A stretch of DNA of 64,000 bases from Ignavibacteria bacterium (GTDB taxonomy: Bacteria > Bacteroidota > Ignavibacteria > Kapaibacteriales > UBA4661): positions 147,627 to 211,626 of the forward strand of contig JAAFIV010000005.1 in NCBI GenBank assembly GCA_013298775.1. The letters run 5' to 3'. The position numbers were made by a program, and so were the translations under genes. The notes below the pieces were generated by a model. The model was not told the DNA's origin, ran no database searches, and saw only the letters and a program-made list of their open reading frames with translations. The stretch's first letter is position 1. Each line of letters begins with the position of its first letter. Below are positions 47,054 through 56,159 of this stretch, in pieces.

Positions 47054-47576
47054 AATTGGTTGCTCCGCGCGAAGAAGGTGGTTAAAGGAAATTCGTTTGC
47101 GATAATCGGAAATTGTGTGAGGCGAAAGTTACGCTTTTCTTGCATTTTTTTCAATGGAGAAATTTTTCCAATCCAGACAGTTTCACTTATTTGCCAATCT
47201 TGCGAGATTGTCAATACAAAGTCTGTTTGGTCTCAATTGCTTTAGTACCTGATTCTTACATTATGCAGTGATAATGAACGTTGTGAGTAAGGAACGCGGA
47301 TGTGAGGACCGAGAGGATTTGAAGGACGGAGAAAAGTCTTGAACATCCTGATAGTCTGGGCTTCGTCCGCGTTCCAATAATCGTTGCTTAATTTCAAGAA
47401 TCATGTATTTAATACAATCTTTTAAATCCATTAGTTCCTCATGAATACTACGTTTTTCACATTTGGGAACAATTCTGTGTGCTTGATTTGGTGAAATTAG
47501 TCAAAAACGCTATTTTCAGTTTCACTCATCTGTAATGCTGGGTGAATTCAAGCTGTTCTAGATTTTATTCTTACTC
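47054..47576. other. 523-bp gap between divergent nuoF and histidine kinase genes
   Basis: Contains AGGAACGCGGATG (47290-47302) and CTTCGTCCGCGTTCC (47361-47375), an inverted pair bounding a stretch that includes a 56-codon minus-strand frame (47261-47431). That frame may be a gene remnant but nothing in it is recognisable. TTTG-N20-TATTTTCA near 47488-47519 is a weak promoter-like match for the kinase. Confidence 0.4.
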
Positions 47577-50500
47577 GTGCTATCTCGCTTCCTTCTTTTT
47601 CACGTCATTTCTTCCCTTTTTTGCTGGCTTGTATCCTTGATGTTACTACAAGCACAGCCCGTACCGCCATCTTCATTCACACTCCCCACGCAGCCCTATT
47701 ATGCCAGCTTCCGCCATATCTCGCCCGAAGGCTTGTCCAATCGCAATGTTCGTGCAATCGTCAAAGACGCGCGTGGATGGATGTGGTTTGGCACGGCAGA
47801 CGGGCTGAACCGCTTCGATGGCTTGTCTTATTACGCTTTCCAGCACGACGAGCGCGACAGCACTTCGCTGTGCAACAATTTCGTGGAAGTGCTGTTTTGC
47901 GATTCGCGCGGCGTTCTCTGGATAGGCACACAGAGCGGTTTGGCAGCGTTCAATGCTCGCACAGAGCGGTTTATCAACTTCCTTGCCTCGCATACTTCTC
48001 CGCAAGCACTTTCCGACAATCGCATTTTCAGCATCGCCGAAGACCGCACGGGCGCACTCTGGATAGGAACACGACAAGGACTCTGCCGTCTGGACAAGAC
48101 AGACATCCCCGCAGCACTCGCCAATCCTCGCTCGGCGCGGTTTACCGTTTTTCGCAAAGACGACGCAAATACGCGCTCGCTCAGCCACAACACCGCTCGC
48201 TCGCTGCTCTTCGACCGCGAGGGAACGCTCTATGTGGGAACGTATCTGGGATTGAACACACTTACCCCAAATCCCGCTTCGCAGCAAGCCGCTTCAACGC
48301 TTCAGTACAGCGTTGAACGCCATTTCTTGCACACCAACACCACAAGTAAAGCCTATTTCCAACGGCATGGTTTTTTCTATGTGCAGGAAGACCCGTTTGG
48401 TTTCATTTGGACGTATTGCTACGAGCAGGGGTTGTATCGGTTTGTGGGGAAGCATCAGATTGGAACAAATCAACGTATAAAAAATCCATTTGAACGCCTT
48501 GTTATTCCTGAGAGCGGTAATACTGCACACCGCGCCGCCAGAGCATTGTTCAGCAAAACAAAGACACTGTTTTCCGCATTTCTTGTCGGCAGAGATGCAA
48601 CGCTCTGGATAGCAACATCGCATCAGGGCTTGTTTTCTGTCCAGCGCACTGCTACGGGCGGCTTTGGGCAAATGCAGCACTATCCGTTTCAGCCCATTCA
48701 GGGAGCCGCGCCGACCATTACGATATTCAGCCTCTATGCCGACGAACAAGGTGTGATATGGGTTGGCACGGATAACGGCGTATTCACGCTTGCCGCCGAA
48801 GACCAGAGCGTGAGCCAATACAGCTTGTTCGCGCCACCATTCAAGGCGCGTCAGAAAGAAAAGCAGAACGAGAAATCGCTGGAGAGCAATATGCTCAGTG
48901 TTCTCACATTACGAGCCGACAAGCAAGGCAGCATCTGGCTTGCAGGAAGTGACGGGATTTGGCGCACACAAACTCAATCGCTGGGCAACGCCTTGCAAGC
49001 TCAAAACATCCTTTCTGCCGAGCGTTTGCGCGGTGTGGGGCTATCAAGCGTTTTGTGCGGTGCATTTCCCGACAAAAACGGATTAGTGTGGTTTGGTACG
49101 AGCCCGTTTGGCATTCACATTTACGACCCCAAGCGTGATAAAATCTCGCCTCTTGAGCCAACCCAGCACACGCCCAACCTCAACGCGCCGCTCACAAGCG
49201 ACGGCAAAACAGGCGGCTATCATTTGTACTCAATGCTCGAAACCCGCGATTCTACGACGGTTTGGCTGGGAACAAGTGCAGGAGCGTACGCCTATCACCG
49301 CCCAAGCGACACGTGGAAAATCTTTACGATGGATGCTGTGTCACATAAAGCAACACATCAGGCTTCTCAACAAACCTTACCAAACCGCCCACAACACCGC
49401 CTCCGCACGAATGCGGTGTATGATATTACCGAAGACCGCTTCGGTAATCTCTGGTTCGCAACCGACCAAGGGCTACACATTGCCGATGCTGCGCGAGAAG
49501 CAATTATGCCGTATTCCGTCTGGCTGCGCGACGTTGCTGGTGTAGTACCCAACGGCTCTGAGCCGCCCGAAACGCTCAATGCGCTGGCGTTGTGCGCCGC
49601 ACCGCATGGGCTTTGGCTTGGGACGCAGAGTCAGGGTTTGTATTTTTTGCCGCAATCTCTGATGCAAATTGCTTCGCAATCCGCATCACCATCCACATCA
49701 CCATCCACCTCGCAAACTACCTCAAAAGTCTTATCAAATCTTGTCTGGCAGCATTTTACCCGCGAGGACGGCTTGACAGGAAATAACGTTTCTTCGATTC
49801 TTTGCGAACAAGAGAGCGAGAACAAGGATGGTAAAAATAGCAAAACCGTCGCACCCCAGCAAACATCGGCATTGTGGGCGTATGTAGGCGACCACATTAT
49901 GCGCCTTACCATGCAAGGAGAACGTCTTGCTGCCGTGCAGAATTATACGGGCGAACAAGGCATTATTACTGGTATTCGTCGGAATAATGCTCATTTGCAA
50001 ATGTGCCTCACGCGCACTCAGTCCGATACTGTGATGGCATTTGCATCGCACGAACACTTGTTTTTGCTACAAACAAATCGCTACCGCCCTGATACTGCCA
50101 AGCCGCGCATCTATTTCACCGACTTGCATATTTTGGGAAAGCGCGTCCAAACAAGCGAAACGCTGAACGATATGCCAGAACTGCGTCTGGAGGCAAAGCA
50201 GAACTTTTTTACGCTAAGTTTCACGGCTCTTTCGCTGCGCAATGCGTCAAAGATTGGCTTTGAGTATGCTTTGGAAGGATTCGATGGCGCGTGGGTGCGC
50301 ACACAAGCCAGCGCAGGAGCAAGTAACAGTGCGCCCTACACGAATGTTCCGCCTGGCAATTATACGTTTCATCTTCGCGCAGTGTCGGGTTCGCGGATTT
50401 TGTCGGACGAGCGGCGTTTACGGATTGTCATTGTGCCAGCATTTTGGCAAACATGGTGGTTCTTTGCAGCGTGTGTTTGTGCGGTGGTGGGGATGGTGTG

Positions 50501-51278
50501 GGTGATTGTTCGCGCCATTATTCGGACGCGAGTGGAGAAAGTCCGCTTTGCTCTGGAGCGCGTAGATGCTGAACGCCAACGCATTTCGCATGATATTCAC
50601 GACGACGTAGGAGCGCATTTAACGAAAATCGCCCTCGCCTCCGAACTAGCAGCTATGCGTCTTGCACAGCACATTGCACAACAAACAACACAAGAAACGG
50701 CACAAGAAACAGCAAAAGAAACAACACAATCTTTAGCGAGCGTACCAAATCTCTCTTCGCAGCTTCACACGATTGCACAATCCGCCCGCGAAGCCACTGG
50801 CAGCCTGAGCGAAATCATCTGGGCGTTAAATCCCGCCAACAGCACGTTGGGTGTGCTGCTGCTTTACATCGTCGAATACGCGCAGCGCATGGTGCAGGAC
50901 ACTACGACCGCACTTGTGGTACAAGGCTTGGCGGAGCGAAGCGAGGAAGAGCGAGGTCTTGCGGTCATTTCCGATGTGCGGCATCACACCTTTCTCATGG
51001 TAAAAGAAGCGGTCAATAACGCCATGAAATACGCTTCGGCAACGAGCATTTCCCTCACCTTTGAACTGGAACAACTCTCGCCCGTGAGCTACCGTCTGCG
51101 CATCAGTATCGCCGACAATGGAAAAGGATTCGACATCGAATACCACAGCCAACGCCGCACCAACGGCTTGCGCACAATGCAACGCCGCGCTGCCAGCGTA
51201 GGTGGGAGAATAGATATTCAAAGTCAGGAAGGCGCGGGAACGCGGATTGAATTTGTGGTGGAATTGTGCGAGGAGTAG
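47577..51278 (+). CDS. Propeller-type sensor histidine kinase (NarX/HisKA_3 class)
   Basis: 1233 residues from a GTG at 47577, chosen because it gives a signal peptide (MLSRFLLFHVISSLFCWLVSLMLLQAQ). Two-component-regulator propeller repeats fill about 40-860 (GWMWFGTADGLNRFDG, LWIGTRQGLCRLD), then a Y_Y_Y domain (about 890-955), one membrane helix (959-979), a HisKA_3 dimerisation domain with ISHDIHDDVGAHL (phospho-acceptor His1008 likely) and a HATPase domain (N box EAVNNAMKYA near 1148, G box ADNGKGFD near 1180). A Thr/Gln/Glu-rich insertion (QETAQETAKETTQ) splits the two dimerisation helices. The NarL-type regulator at 55061-55744, 3.8 kb away, is the likely partner. Ligand unknown. Confidence 0.88.
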   Translation: MLSRFLLFHVISSLFCWLVSLMLLQAQPVPPSSFTLPTQPYYASFRHISPEGLSNRNVRAIVKDARGWMWFGTADGLNRFDGLSYYAFQHDERDSTSLCNNFVEVLFCDSRGVLWIGTQSGLAAFNARTERFINFLASHTSPQALSDNRIFSIAEDRTGALWIGTRQGLCRLDKTDIPAALANPRSARFTVFRKDDANTRSLSHNTARSLLFDREGTLYVGTYLGLNTLTPNPASQQAASTLQYSVERHFLHTNTTSKAYFQRHGFFYVQEDPFGFIWTYCYEQGLYRFVGKHQIGTNQRIKNPFERLVIPESGNTAHRAARALFSKTKTLFSAFLVGRDATLWIATSHQGLFSVQRTATGGFGQMQHYPFQPIQGAAPTITIFSLYADEQGVIWVGTDNGVFTLAAEDQSVSQYSLFAPPFKARQKEKQNEKSLESNMLSVLTLRADKQGSIWLAGSDGIWRTQTQSLGNALQAQNILSAERLRGVGLSSVLCGAFPDKNGLVWFGTSPFGIHIYDPKRDKISPLEPTQHTPNLNAPLTSDGKTGGYHLYSMLETRDSTTVWLGTSAGAYAYHRPSDTWKIFTMDAVSHKATHQASQQTLPNRPQHRLRTNAVYDITEDRFGNLWFATDQGLHIADAAREAIMPYSVWLRDVAGVVPNGSEPPETLNALALCAAPHGLWLGTQSQGLYFLPQSLMQIASQSASPSTSPSTSQTTSKVLSNLVWQHFTREDGLTGNNVSSILCEQESENKDGKNSKTVAPQQTSALWAYVGDHIMRLTMQGERLAAVQNYTGEQGIITGIRRNNAHLQMCLTRTQSDTVMAFASHEHLFLLQTNRYRPDTAKPRIYFTDLHILGKRVQTSETLNDMPELRLEAKQNFFTLSFTALSLRNASKIGFEYALEGFDGAWVRTQASAGASNSAPYTNVPPGNYTFHLRAVSGSRILSDERRLRIVIVPAFWQTWWFFAACVCAVVGMVWVIVRAIIRTRVEKVRFALERVDAERQRISHDIHDDVGAHLTKIALASELAAMRLAQHIAQQTTQETAQETAKETTQSLASVPNLSSQLHTIAQSAREATGSLSEIIWALNPANSTLGVLLLYIVEYAQRMVQDTTTALVVQGLAERSEEERGLAVISDVRHHTFLMVKEAVNNAMKYASATSISLTFELEQLSPVSYRLRISIADNGKGFDIEYHSQRRTNGLRTMQRRAASVGGRIDIQSQEGAGTRIEFVVELCEE

Positions 51279-51284
51279 GTAATT

Positions 51285-52160
51285 TCAGGACGCGCTGGCT
51301 TGCACGCTGGCTTGCACGCTGGCTTGCACGCTGGCTTGCCGCGCTGCTTCTATTTCTGCTGCGGGCAAATTCAGGATATTAGCAACCTGTTCCAAAGGGA
51401 TTCCCGCTTGTATAAAGGCAAGAGCATTCTTGAGTGCGGCTTTTTGTACCTGGACTTCAGCGTATTCTTGCACCGCGCGGCTTTCGCCTATGTCGTCAAA
51501 GATTTCTTTTGCGTCAATCATTGCTCGTATCTCCGCTATGGTTAAGGTTTTGTATTTGCTTACGTACAAATTTACAAATAATTCAATGAAAAACTTCTGG
51601 CGTTCTCGCTCTGCCAATGATGAGACTACCTGGCGAAGTTCTTTGACGAATGTTCCGTCCCGCTCTTTGTCTTCTGGCGTTACCGTCAGTCGTGCTAAGA
51701 GCAGCGATGCTCGTTCTTCCGCACCGAAGGATGGCAGGGATTCCACGTTTGTTGTTTCTGAAGATAATCGCTCGGTTGCTTCATCCAGATAGACCACCTG
51801 AAGGCTTCCGCTCTCCACTAACGGCTGCCACACGCCCGCGCCTGTATCCACGCTGCGATTGGCGAAAAAGAGTACCATCCGCATATCCTGATATACCGAC
51901 GATTGCTGAATACGCGCTATTGCCGACGATGCGATAAGGCGATGGTAAATATCTGCATCCCTCTGAAACTGCACTTCTGCCTGAACCAAGGGTAAATCTG
52001 TTGTGGGCGGCGTAAGAACGACATCCACTCGAAACGTCTTTTTCAGTTCTTCCGATGTACACGTATATTCGCTGGCACGCGCCACATCATACCCCGCTAG
52101 GCGCAATGCGAGTGCTGGCGCGGTCTCGAACAAGTTCAAATACAAAGCATCGGTTTTCAT
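51285..52160 (-). CDS. DUF2887 / Rpn-like nuclease-family protein, copy 2
   Basis: 291 residues from the ATG at 52160 (MKTDALYLNLFETAPALAL), chosen by match to the start of the paralogue at 42924; 93 upstream codons run through the neighbour's terminator and are not plausible. Core: FRVDVVLTPP then LVQAEVQFQRDADIYHRL (Asp ... Glu-x-Gln), MRMVLFFANRSVD, VVYLDEA. The C-terminus has a LEQVANILNLPAAEIE helix ending in ASVQASVQASVQASAS, encoded by four 12-bp DNA repeats (51292-51339). It converges on the kinase gene with only six bases between stops and lies downstream of the secreted-protein copy 2, on the same strand. Confidence 0.8.
   Translation of the reverse strand: MKTDALYLNLFETAPALALRLAGYDVARASEYTCTSEELKKTFRVDVVLTPPTTDLPLVQAEVQFQRDADIYHRLIASSAIARIQQSSVYQDMRMVLFFANRSVDTGAGVWQPLVESGSLQVVYLDEATERLSSETTNVESLPSFGAEERASLLLARLTVTPEDKERDGTFVKELRQVVSSLAERERQKFFIELFVNLYVSKYKTLTIAEIRAMIDAKEIFDDIGESRAVQEYAEVQVQKAALKNALAFIQAGIPLEQVANILNLPAAEIEAARQASVQASVQASVQASAS
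51292..51339. repeat. 12-bp tandem repeat, four units, in the DUF2887 copy 2 gene
   Basis: (A/G)CGCTGGCTTGC repeated four times, coding the ASVQ tail on the minus strand. It is in phase with codons, so copy-number change keeps the frame. Confidence 0.9.
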
Positions 52161-52290
52161 GAAAAAGAGGAGCGTTGGAAGAGTTGTACTTGCGGTTTTC
52201 ATCGCAAACATACGACATTCTGTGAAAAACTCTGCTCCATTGCAGATTTTTAAGATATTCCTTGTACAATGCTTTCCGAAGAGGACAAAA

Positions 52291-52332
52291 AACGCCCCGA
52301 CACAGTTTCCATGCTGCATCGGGGCGTTTTTT
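52291..52332. terminator. Terminator of secreted-protein copy 2
   Basis: AACGCCCCGACACAG (52291-52305) pairs with CTGCATCGGGGCGTT (52314-52328); T runs on both strands. Nearly the same hairpin as at 41721-41761. Confidence 0.85.
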
Positions 52333-52362
52333 TTGTACAGTTTGCGCAAAGTTTGTGCAAAT

Positions 52363-54543
52363 TTACTGCTTGATAAACGATTGCACAAAGCGCGTCCCGT
52401 CGTGTCCGGTGAGCTGCACGATGTACATTCCTGCGGCATAATTGCTCACATCTAGCGTTGTGCGGAAATCTCCGCTTGCCGCACGGTAGCTAGTTTTAGC
52501 AACAATTCTTCCCACCATATCGCGCACTTCCAAGGAAAGCTCCTGCGCTGATTTCAGGCGGCTTTCCACCGTCAGGCTCTGCTCGGCGGGGTTCGGGTAC
52601 ACGTTCCCGCTCATACCTACTTCCTGACGCACCGAGGAAATCACGATTGCCAAGGCATTATCCGTTTCGGCTTGTCCGTATTGTCCTGTTACGCCGAGTC
52701 GCCCTGTTTGCGTGCCTGTTGGTACGGTGAAGCGAATAGTATTCGCATCCACCACTGTAAAGCCCGTTACCGCGAGTGTTCCGATGCGAAGAGCCGTTAC
52801 ACCGCTCAGATTCTGACCCGTGATAGTTACTTGCGTTCCAGGCGATGCTTGCTGCGGCGCGAAGGAACTCATCACTGGTGGCGGGAAATAGGAAAACGTC
52901 TGCATGGACGTACCTGTGCCGTTTGGCGAGGTGAGCGTAATAGCCAATGCTGGTTCGGGATTGAAGGAAACGGTCGGAATGGTCAGGGTCATGGAAGTGT
53001 TATTCAGAACCGAGAACGTCCGCACGCGAACACCACTGCCAATCGTTACGCTATTCACGCCCGAAAAGCCATTACCAGTGAGCGTTACGATAGTTCCCGC
53101 GCCACCACTTGTGGGGGTGAAGCTCGTGATAGCGGGCGCGGCATTGACGATGAGTTGCGTTTGGGAAGTTCCCGTTACGCCGCCAGCAACGACGACGCTT
53201 ACGGCATACATTCCAGGCGCGAGCGAAGCAGGGACAACGGCGGTAATCTGCGTGGGGCTGACAACGGTAAAGCTGGTGGCGTTCACTGTGCCAAAGCGGA
53301 CTGCACTGACATTATTGAAGTTTGTTCCAGTGAGAATAACGCTGCCGCCTGCGCCGATGCTTTGCAGGTTCAGAGACATGATAACTGGTGGTGGTGCGCC
53401 AGGTGTACTGCGCCACAATGTGGTTCCAAAAATACTTGACTCGGATACAAACACTTCATCATTCGGTACATCAGACATCGGGCTGATAAATCCTACCACC
53501 TTCGTCGCCACCGCTCTCGGTAAAGGTGCCGCGCTGGTCAAGGTCGTTGCCGATTGCCACGATGTGCCGTCGAATACGCTGGTCGTTCCTGCATTGATGG
53601 TAAAAAGATTATTCCCCAAAGGAAATCCACTGCGCCCAATAACGAGATTTGTTGCTCCGGGTGGATACGGCATGGGTGTCCATGTAGAACCAGCGTCGGT
53701 TGATTTCAGCCAATCATTAGCAAACGCCGTTCCTGTTCGTGCAAATGAACCATAAATGTCGCCATTCGAGAGTTGATGTAATTCATCCGCGCCTCGGTAA
53801 GCTGCTGGTGTAGTCGTGACGGGTTGCCACGTCGCACCATTCGTCGAACGCCAGAGCATGGGCGTTGTTGGGTTTGGCGGCGTAAGTGAGTTTTCCGAAA
53901 GCGAGAGCAAATACGAGCCGTTTTTTGTGAGGATACAATCAAAAAATCGCAAACTGGAGGTAGCATTTTTGGGTACATTCGTTGCCGTTTCGGTAAATGT
54001 AACCCCACCATTTTGCGAAATAAATATCCTCTCTTTCGACATTTGCACGATAAGAATAGTGCTACCATTGACAATAATTTTGGAAATTGATCCCGGTTGA
54101 TAGCCCGTAGATTGTATTGGGTTCGTGGTTGGTTGGATGAACATCAATGGTGGCAACGTACTTAATTGCGACCATGTAGCACCGCCATCAGCGGAGGTAA
54201 TAAATTTAGTGGTATTGTAATTAGCTCCCTGTGAATTTGTAATGGCGTATAAACGCCCATTAGCACGAGCAAAGCCGGAAAAGTTTTCATTAGGTAAAAC
54301 CAATGTCCATGTGGCACCATTATCCGCTGAGCGATAGAGTTTATCAATCAAAGGACTGCTCCCATTTATCATAGAGTTTATACCCAAAAGGACGGATGTA
54401 TCAAACTTATAGACAAAACCAATGCCCAATGCCTCGGCACTCGTCATACGGGTCCACGTTAGCCCTGACTGCCCAAAAACAGGAAACACTACACAGAAAA
54501 TCCATAGCAATCCCAAAAGACCAAAACGAGATATTCTATTCAT
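52363..54543 (-). CDS. Secreted beta-repeat / IPT protein with T9SS sorting domain, copy 2
   Basis: 726 residues from the ATG at 54543 (GGAG seven bases upstream); signal peptide MNRISRFGLLGLLWIFCVVF...FGQ. The N-terminal 370 residues align throughout with the copy at 39179-41695 (SGLTWTRMTSAEALGIGF, NENFSGFARANGRLYAITN, ADELHQLSNGDIYGSF). Three IPT/TIG domains follow instead of about four (VILTGTNFNNVSAVRFGTVN, VTLTGNGFSGVNSVTIG, VTITGQNLSGVTALRIG), then a T9SS sorting domain (GNVYPNPAEQSLTV ... FIKQ). The two proteins probably share a receptor or substrate through the conserved N-terminal half and differ in stalk length. Confidence 0.85.
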   Translation of the reverse strand: MNRISRFGLLGLLWIFCVVFPVFGQSGLTWTRMTSAEALGIGFVYKFDTSVLLGINSMINGSSPLIDKLYRSADNGATWTLVLPNENFSGFARANGRLYAITNSQGANYNTTKFITSADGGATWSQLSTLPPLMFIQPTTNPIQSTGYQPGSISKIIVNGSTILIVQMSKERIFISQNGGVTFTETATNVPKNATSSLRFFDCILTKNGSYLLSLSENSLTPPNPTTPMLWRSTNGATWQPVTTTPAAYRGADELHQLSNGDIYGSFARTGTAFANDWLKSTDAGSTWTPMPYPPGATNLVIGRSGFPLGNNLFTINAGTTSVFDGTSWQSATTLTSAAPLPRAVATKVVGFISPMSDVPNDEVFVSESSIFGTTLWRSTPGAPPPVIMSLNLQSIGAGGSVILTGTNFNNVSAVRFGTVNATSFTVVSPTQITAVVPASLAPGMYAVSVVVAGGVTGTSQTQLIVNAAPAITSFTPTSGGAGTIVTLTGNGFSGVNSVTIGSGVRVRTFSVLNNTSMTLTIPTVSFNPEPALAITLTSPNGTGTSMQTFSYFPPPVMSSFAPQQASPGTQVTITGQNLSGVTALRIGTLAVTGFTVVDANTIRFTVPTGTQTGRLGVTGQYGQAETDNALAIVISSVRQEVGMSGNVYPNPAEQSLTVESRLKSAQELSLEVRDMVGRIVAKTSYRAASGDFRTTLDVSNYAAGMYIVQLTGHDGTRFVQSFIKQ

Positions 54544-54953
54544 AACAATTCTCCAACAAAAAAATGAAAAAAATGATGCGATACTCTGCACTGAGCTTTT
54601 CCTACGATGTTATGTATGAGGAAAAGTAAATATCGCTTTCACGTACAAAAATCGGTGTTTTGAAAGCGGAAAACATGACCCGAAAAGTCAGGACTTTCTC
54701 TGCACAAGCGTCAGAAAAATCTCTACCAAAACGTCAGAGGTTCCTCAGCACAAAGGTACAGGAAGCAGCGCTAGGAAAAAATGTGAGGAGAATGTGATTT
54801 TCAAAGAAAAACGCACTTTTTTTGATATTGTTCGGGTGGGGCTGGAAGGCGCGTATTTGCTGGCATGGAAAAATAGTACGAAAAGAGGCATTCTTAGGAG
54901 GCTGATAAATACTGGGCTTCAGCGTCTCACCCTTTTTCTCCCATTGTGTTTTG
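54544..54953 (-). promoter_or_regulatory. Conserved upstream region of copy 2, with three 23-bp-phased TGAC boxes
   Basis: On the minus strand TGAC begins at 54736, 54713 and 54690 (TGACGTTTTGG, TGACGCTTGTG, TGACTTTTCGG), the same 23/23 spacing as upstream of copy 1. The sequence aligns with 38761-39178 with a few indels and keeps TTCTCCTCACATTTTTTC and CCGATTTTTGT. TTTTTG-N17-TACTTTTC near the gene is a weak promoter-like match. The region is shared with the divergent response-regulator gene. Confidence 0.6.
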
Positions 54954-54979
54954 CAGGAAAAACCGCTAGTTTGGCGGAC

Positions 54980-55030
54980 AATCGTTTGGGAACAACAATC
55001 GTTTGGGAACAACAATCGTTTGGGAACAAT
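54980..55030. repeat. 17-bp direct repeat, three copies, upstream of the response regulator
   Basis: AATCGTTTGGGAACAAC at 54980-54996 and 54997-55013, and AATCGTTTGGGAACAAT at 55014-55030. The last copy ends 30 bp before the ATG of the regulator gene, so it could be a regulator-binding array or a leader element. Confidence 0.85.
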
Positions 55031-55060
55031 TTTACGAAGATGTAGTGCATGGGAGGAATT

Positions 55061-55744
55061 ATGCAGAACAGCCCTATCAAAGTAGCTATTGTGGAGGATA
55101 TTGATGTCCTGCGGCAAGGAATGGTCGCACTTTTGAACGGCTCTCCAGGCTTTCGCTGCGTGGGCGAGTTCTGCACGGGCGAGGATGCTTGCATTATTCT
55201 CCCCGAACTCGAACATACCGACGACCGCGCCGATGTGCTGCTTATGGACATTAATCTGCCGAAAATGAACGGTTTAGATTGTATTCGGATTTTGCGCAAT
55301 AGCGCAGTGGAGGCACGAATACTCATGCTCACCATTTTGCAGGATGAAGAGAGTATTTTCGCGGCATTGGAGGCAGGCGCGAATGGCTATATGCTGAAAA
55401 ACACTCCCGCAATGAAATTATTAGAAAGTGTGCAGGATGTTCACAACGGCTTGGGAGCTATGTCGGGGCAAATCGCGCTTAAAATGATGAATGCGTTTCG
55501 GAAACTTCCGCCGTCTCATAAAGAACATCACTTGGACAACAACGACTATGTATTGCTCACCCAACGTGAGCAGGAAACGCTTCAATACTTGAGTGTGGGC
55601 AAAACCTATCAGCAAATTGCCGATACCATGAGCGTCAGCCTTGAAACCGTGCGCACACACATCAAAAACTCCTACACCAAGCTCCACGTCAATAATAAAC
55701 ACGATGCCGTGCGGCGTTTTCGGCAGCAAGGGCGAATGGGATAG
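55061..55744 (+). CDS. NarL/LuxR-type response regulator
   Basis: 227 residues from the ATG at 55061, preceded by GGGAGGAATT; this strong ribosome site rules out the ATG four codons upstream. Receiver domain: acidic pocket VEDID (11-15), phospho-acceptor Asp63 (LLMDINLPKMNGLD) and the Lys of YMLKN near 113. LuxR-type DNA-binding domain at about 160-225 (LTQREQETLQYLSVGKTYQQ, TMSVSLETVRTHIKNSYTKL). It belongs to the class that pairs with HisKA_3 kinases, such as the one at 47577-51278. It is divergent from secreted-protein copy 2 and shares its 517-bp control region, so that gene is a natural target. Confidence 0.9.
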   Translation: MQNSPIKVAIVEDIDVLRQGMVALLNGSPGFRCVGEFCTGEDACIILPELEHTDDRADVLLMDINLPKMNGLDCIRILRNSAVEARILMLTILQDEESIFAALEAGANGYMLKNTPAMKLLESVQDVHNGLGAMSGQIALKMMNAFRKLPPSHKEHHLDNNDYVLLTQREQETLQYLSVGKTYQQIADTMSVSLETVRTHIKNSYTKLHVNNKHDAVRRFRQQGRMG

Positions 55745-56159
55745 GACTGGGAAGTCCAGAAATATTTCCCCGCTCGTCTGGGATTTTTTAGGATATTTGG
55801 GATTACTGGGATAAAATTTTACGTGAATAATGTTACTGAATCCCAGTAAACGTCAGTATTCTAGCAGAATTTTCGTTCAGTATTCTAGCAGAATTTTCGT
55901 TTCATCAATCGAATAAGAGCATTGCTCCTTCCTCTTTCCTGTCAAGTGTCCGTAAATGAACAGTTGTTGTGCATTCCTGAACATTTCGCATTGAGCAAAA
56001 ACACCTGCAAGCCTCGTAAATACTCACTTTTCTCGTTTGGCACGGCATTTGAACCATCTCCTGCAACAGACAAACACCACGTGTCTTTTGTCATACTCAT
56101 CAAGTATTCATCACCACTCATCACCACTCATCACCATCATTTTTTGAAGAGGTATCGCC
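55745..56159. other. 415-bp gap with small repeats
   Basis: Perfect 10-bp inverted repeat TTACTGGGAT / ATCCCAGTAA (55803-55812, 55840-55849), possibly the end of the regulator transcript. A 24-bp direct repeat TCAGTATTCTAGCAGAATTT... occurs twice (55853-55876, 55877-55900), and a 10-bp repeat TCATCACCAC three times (56108-56137) just before the next gene. No gene is supported. Confidence 0.6.

Noticed and set aside
47261..47431. 56-codon minus-strand frame in the nuoF/kinase gap
   Set aside because: No ribosome site or recognisable family; bounded by a small inverted repeat, so more likely a remnant or repeat.
51285..52439. Longer form of DUF2887 copy 2 starting at 52439
   Set aside because: The extra 93 codons run through the terminator of the neighbouring gene and into its coding sequence; the paralogue supports the start at 52160.
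54980..55030. CRISPR-like short repeats
   Set aside because: Units are directly adjacent with no spacers and too short; no cas genes nearby.
54734..55216. 160-codon minus-strand frame over the cassette control region and regulator start
   Set aside because: Its first third is antisense to the response regulator and its middle translates the 17-bp repeats; only its tail is conserved with copy 1, reported as a possible leader instead.
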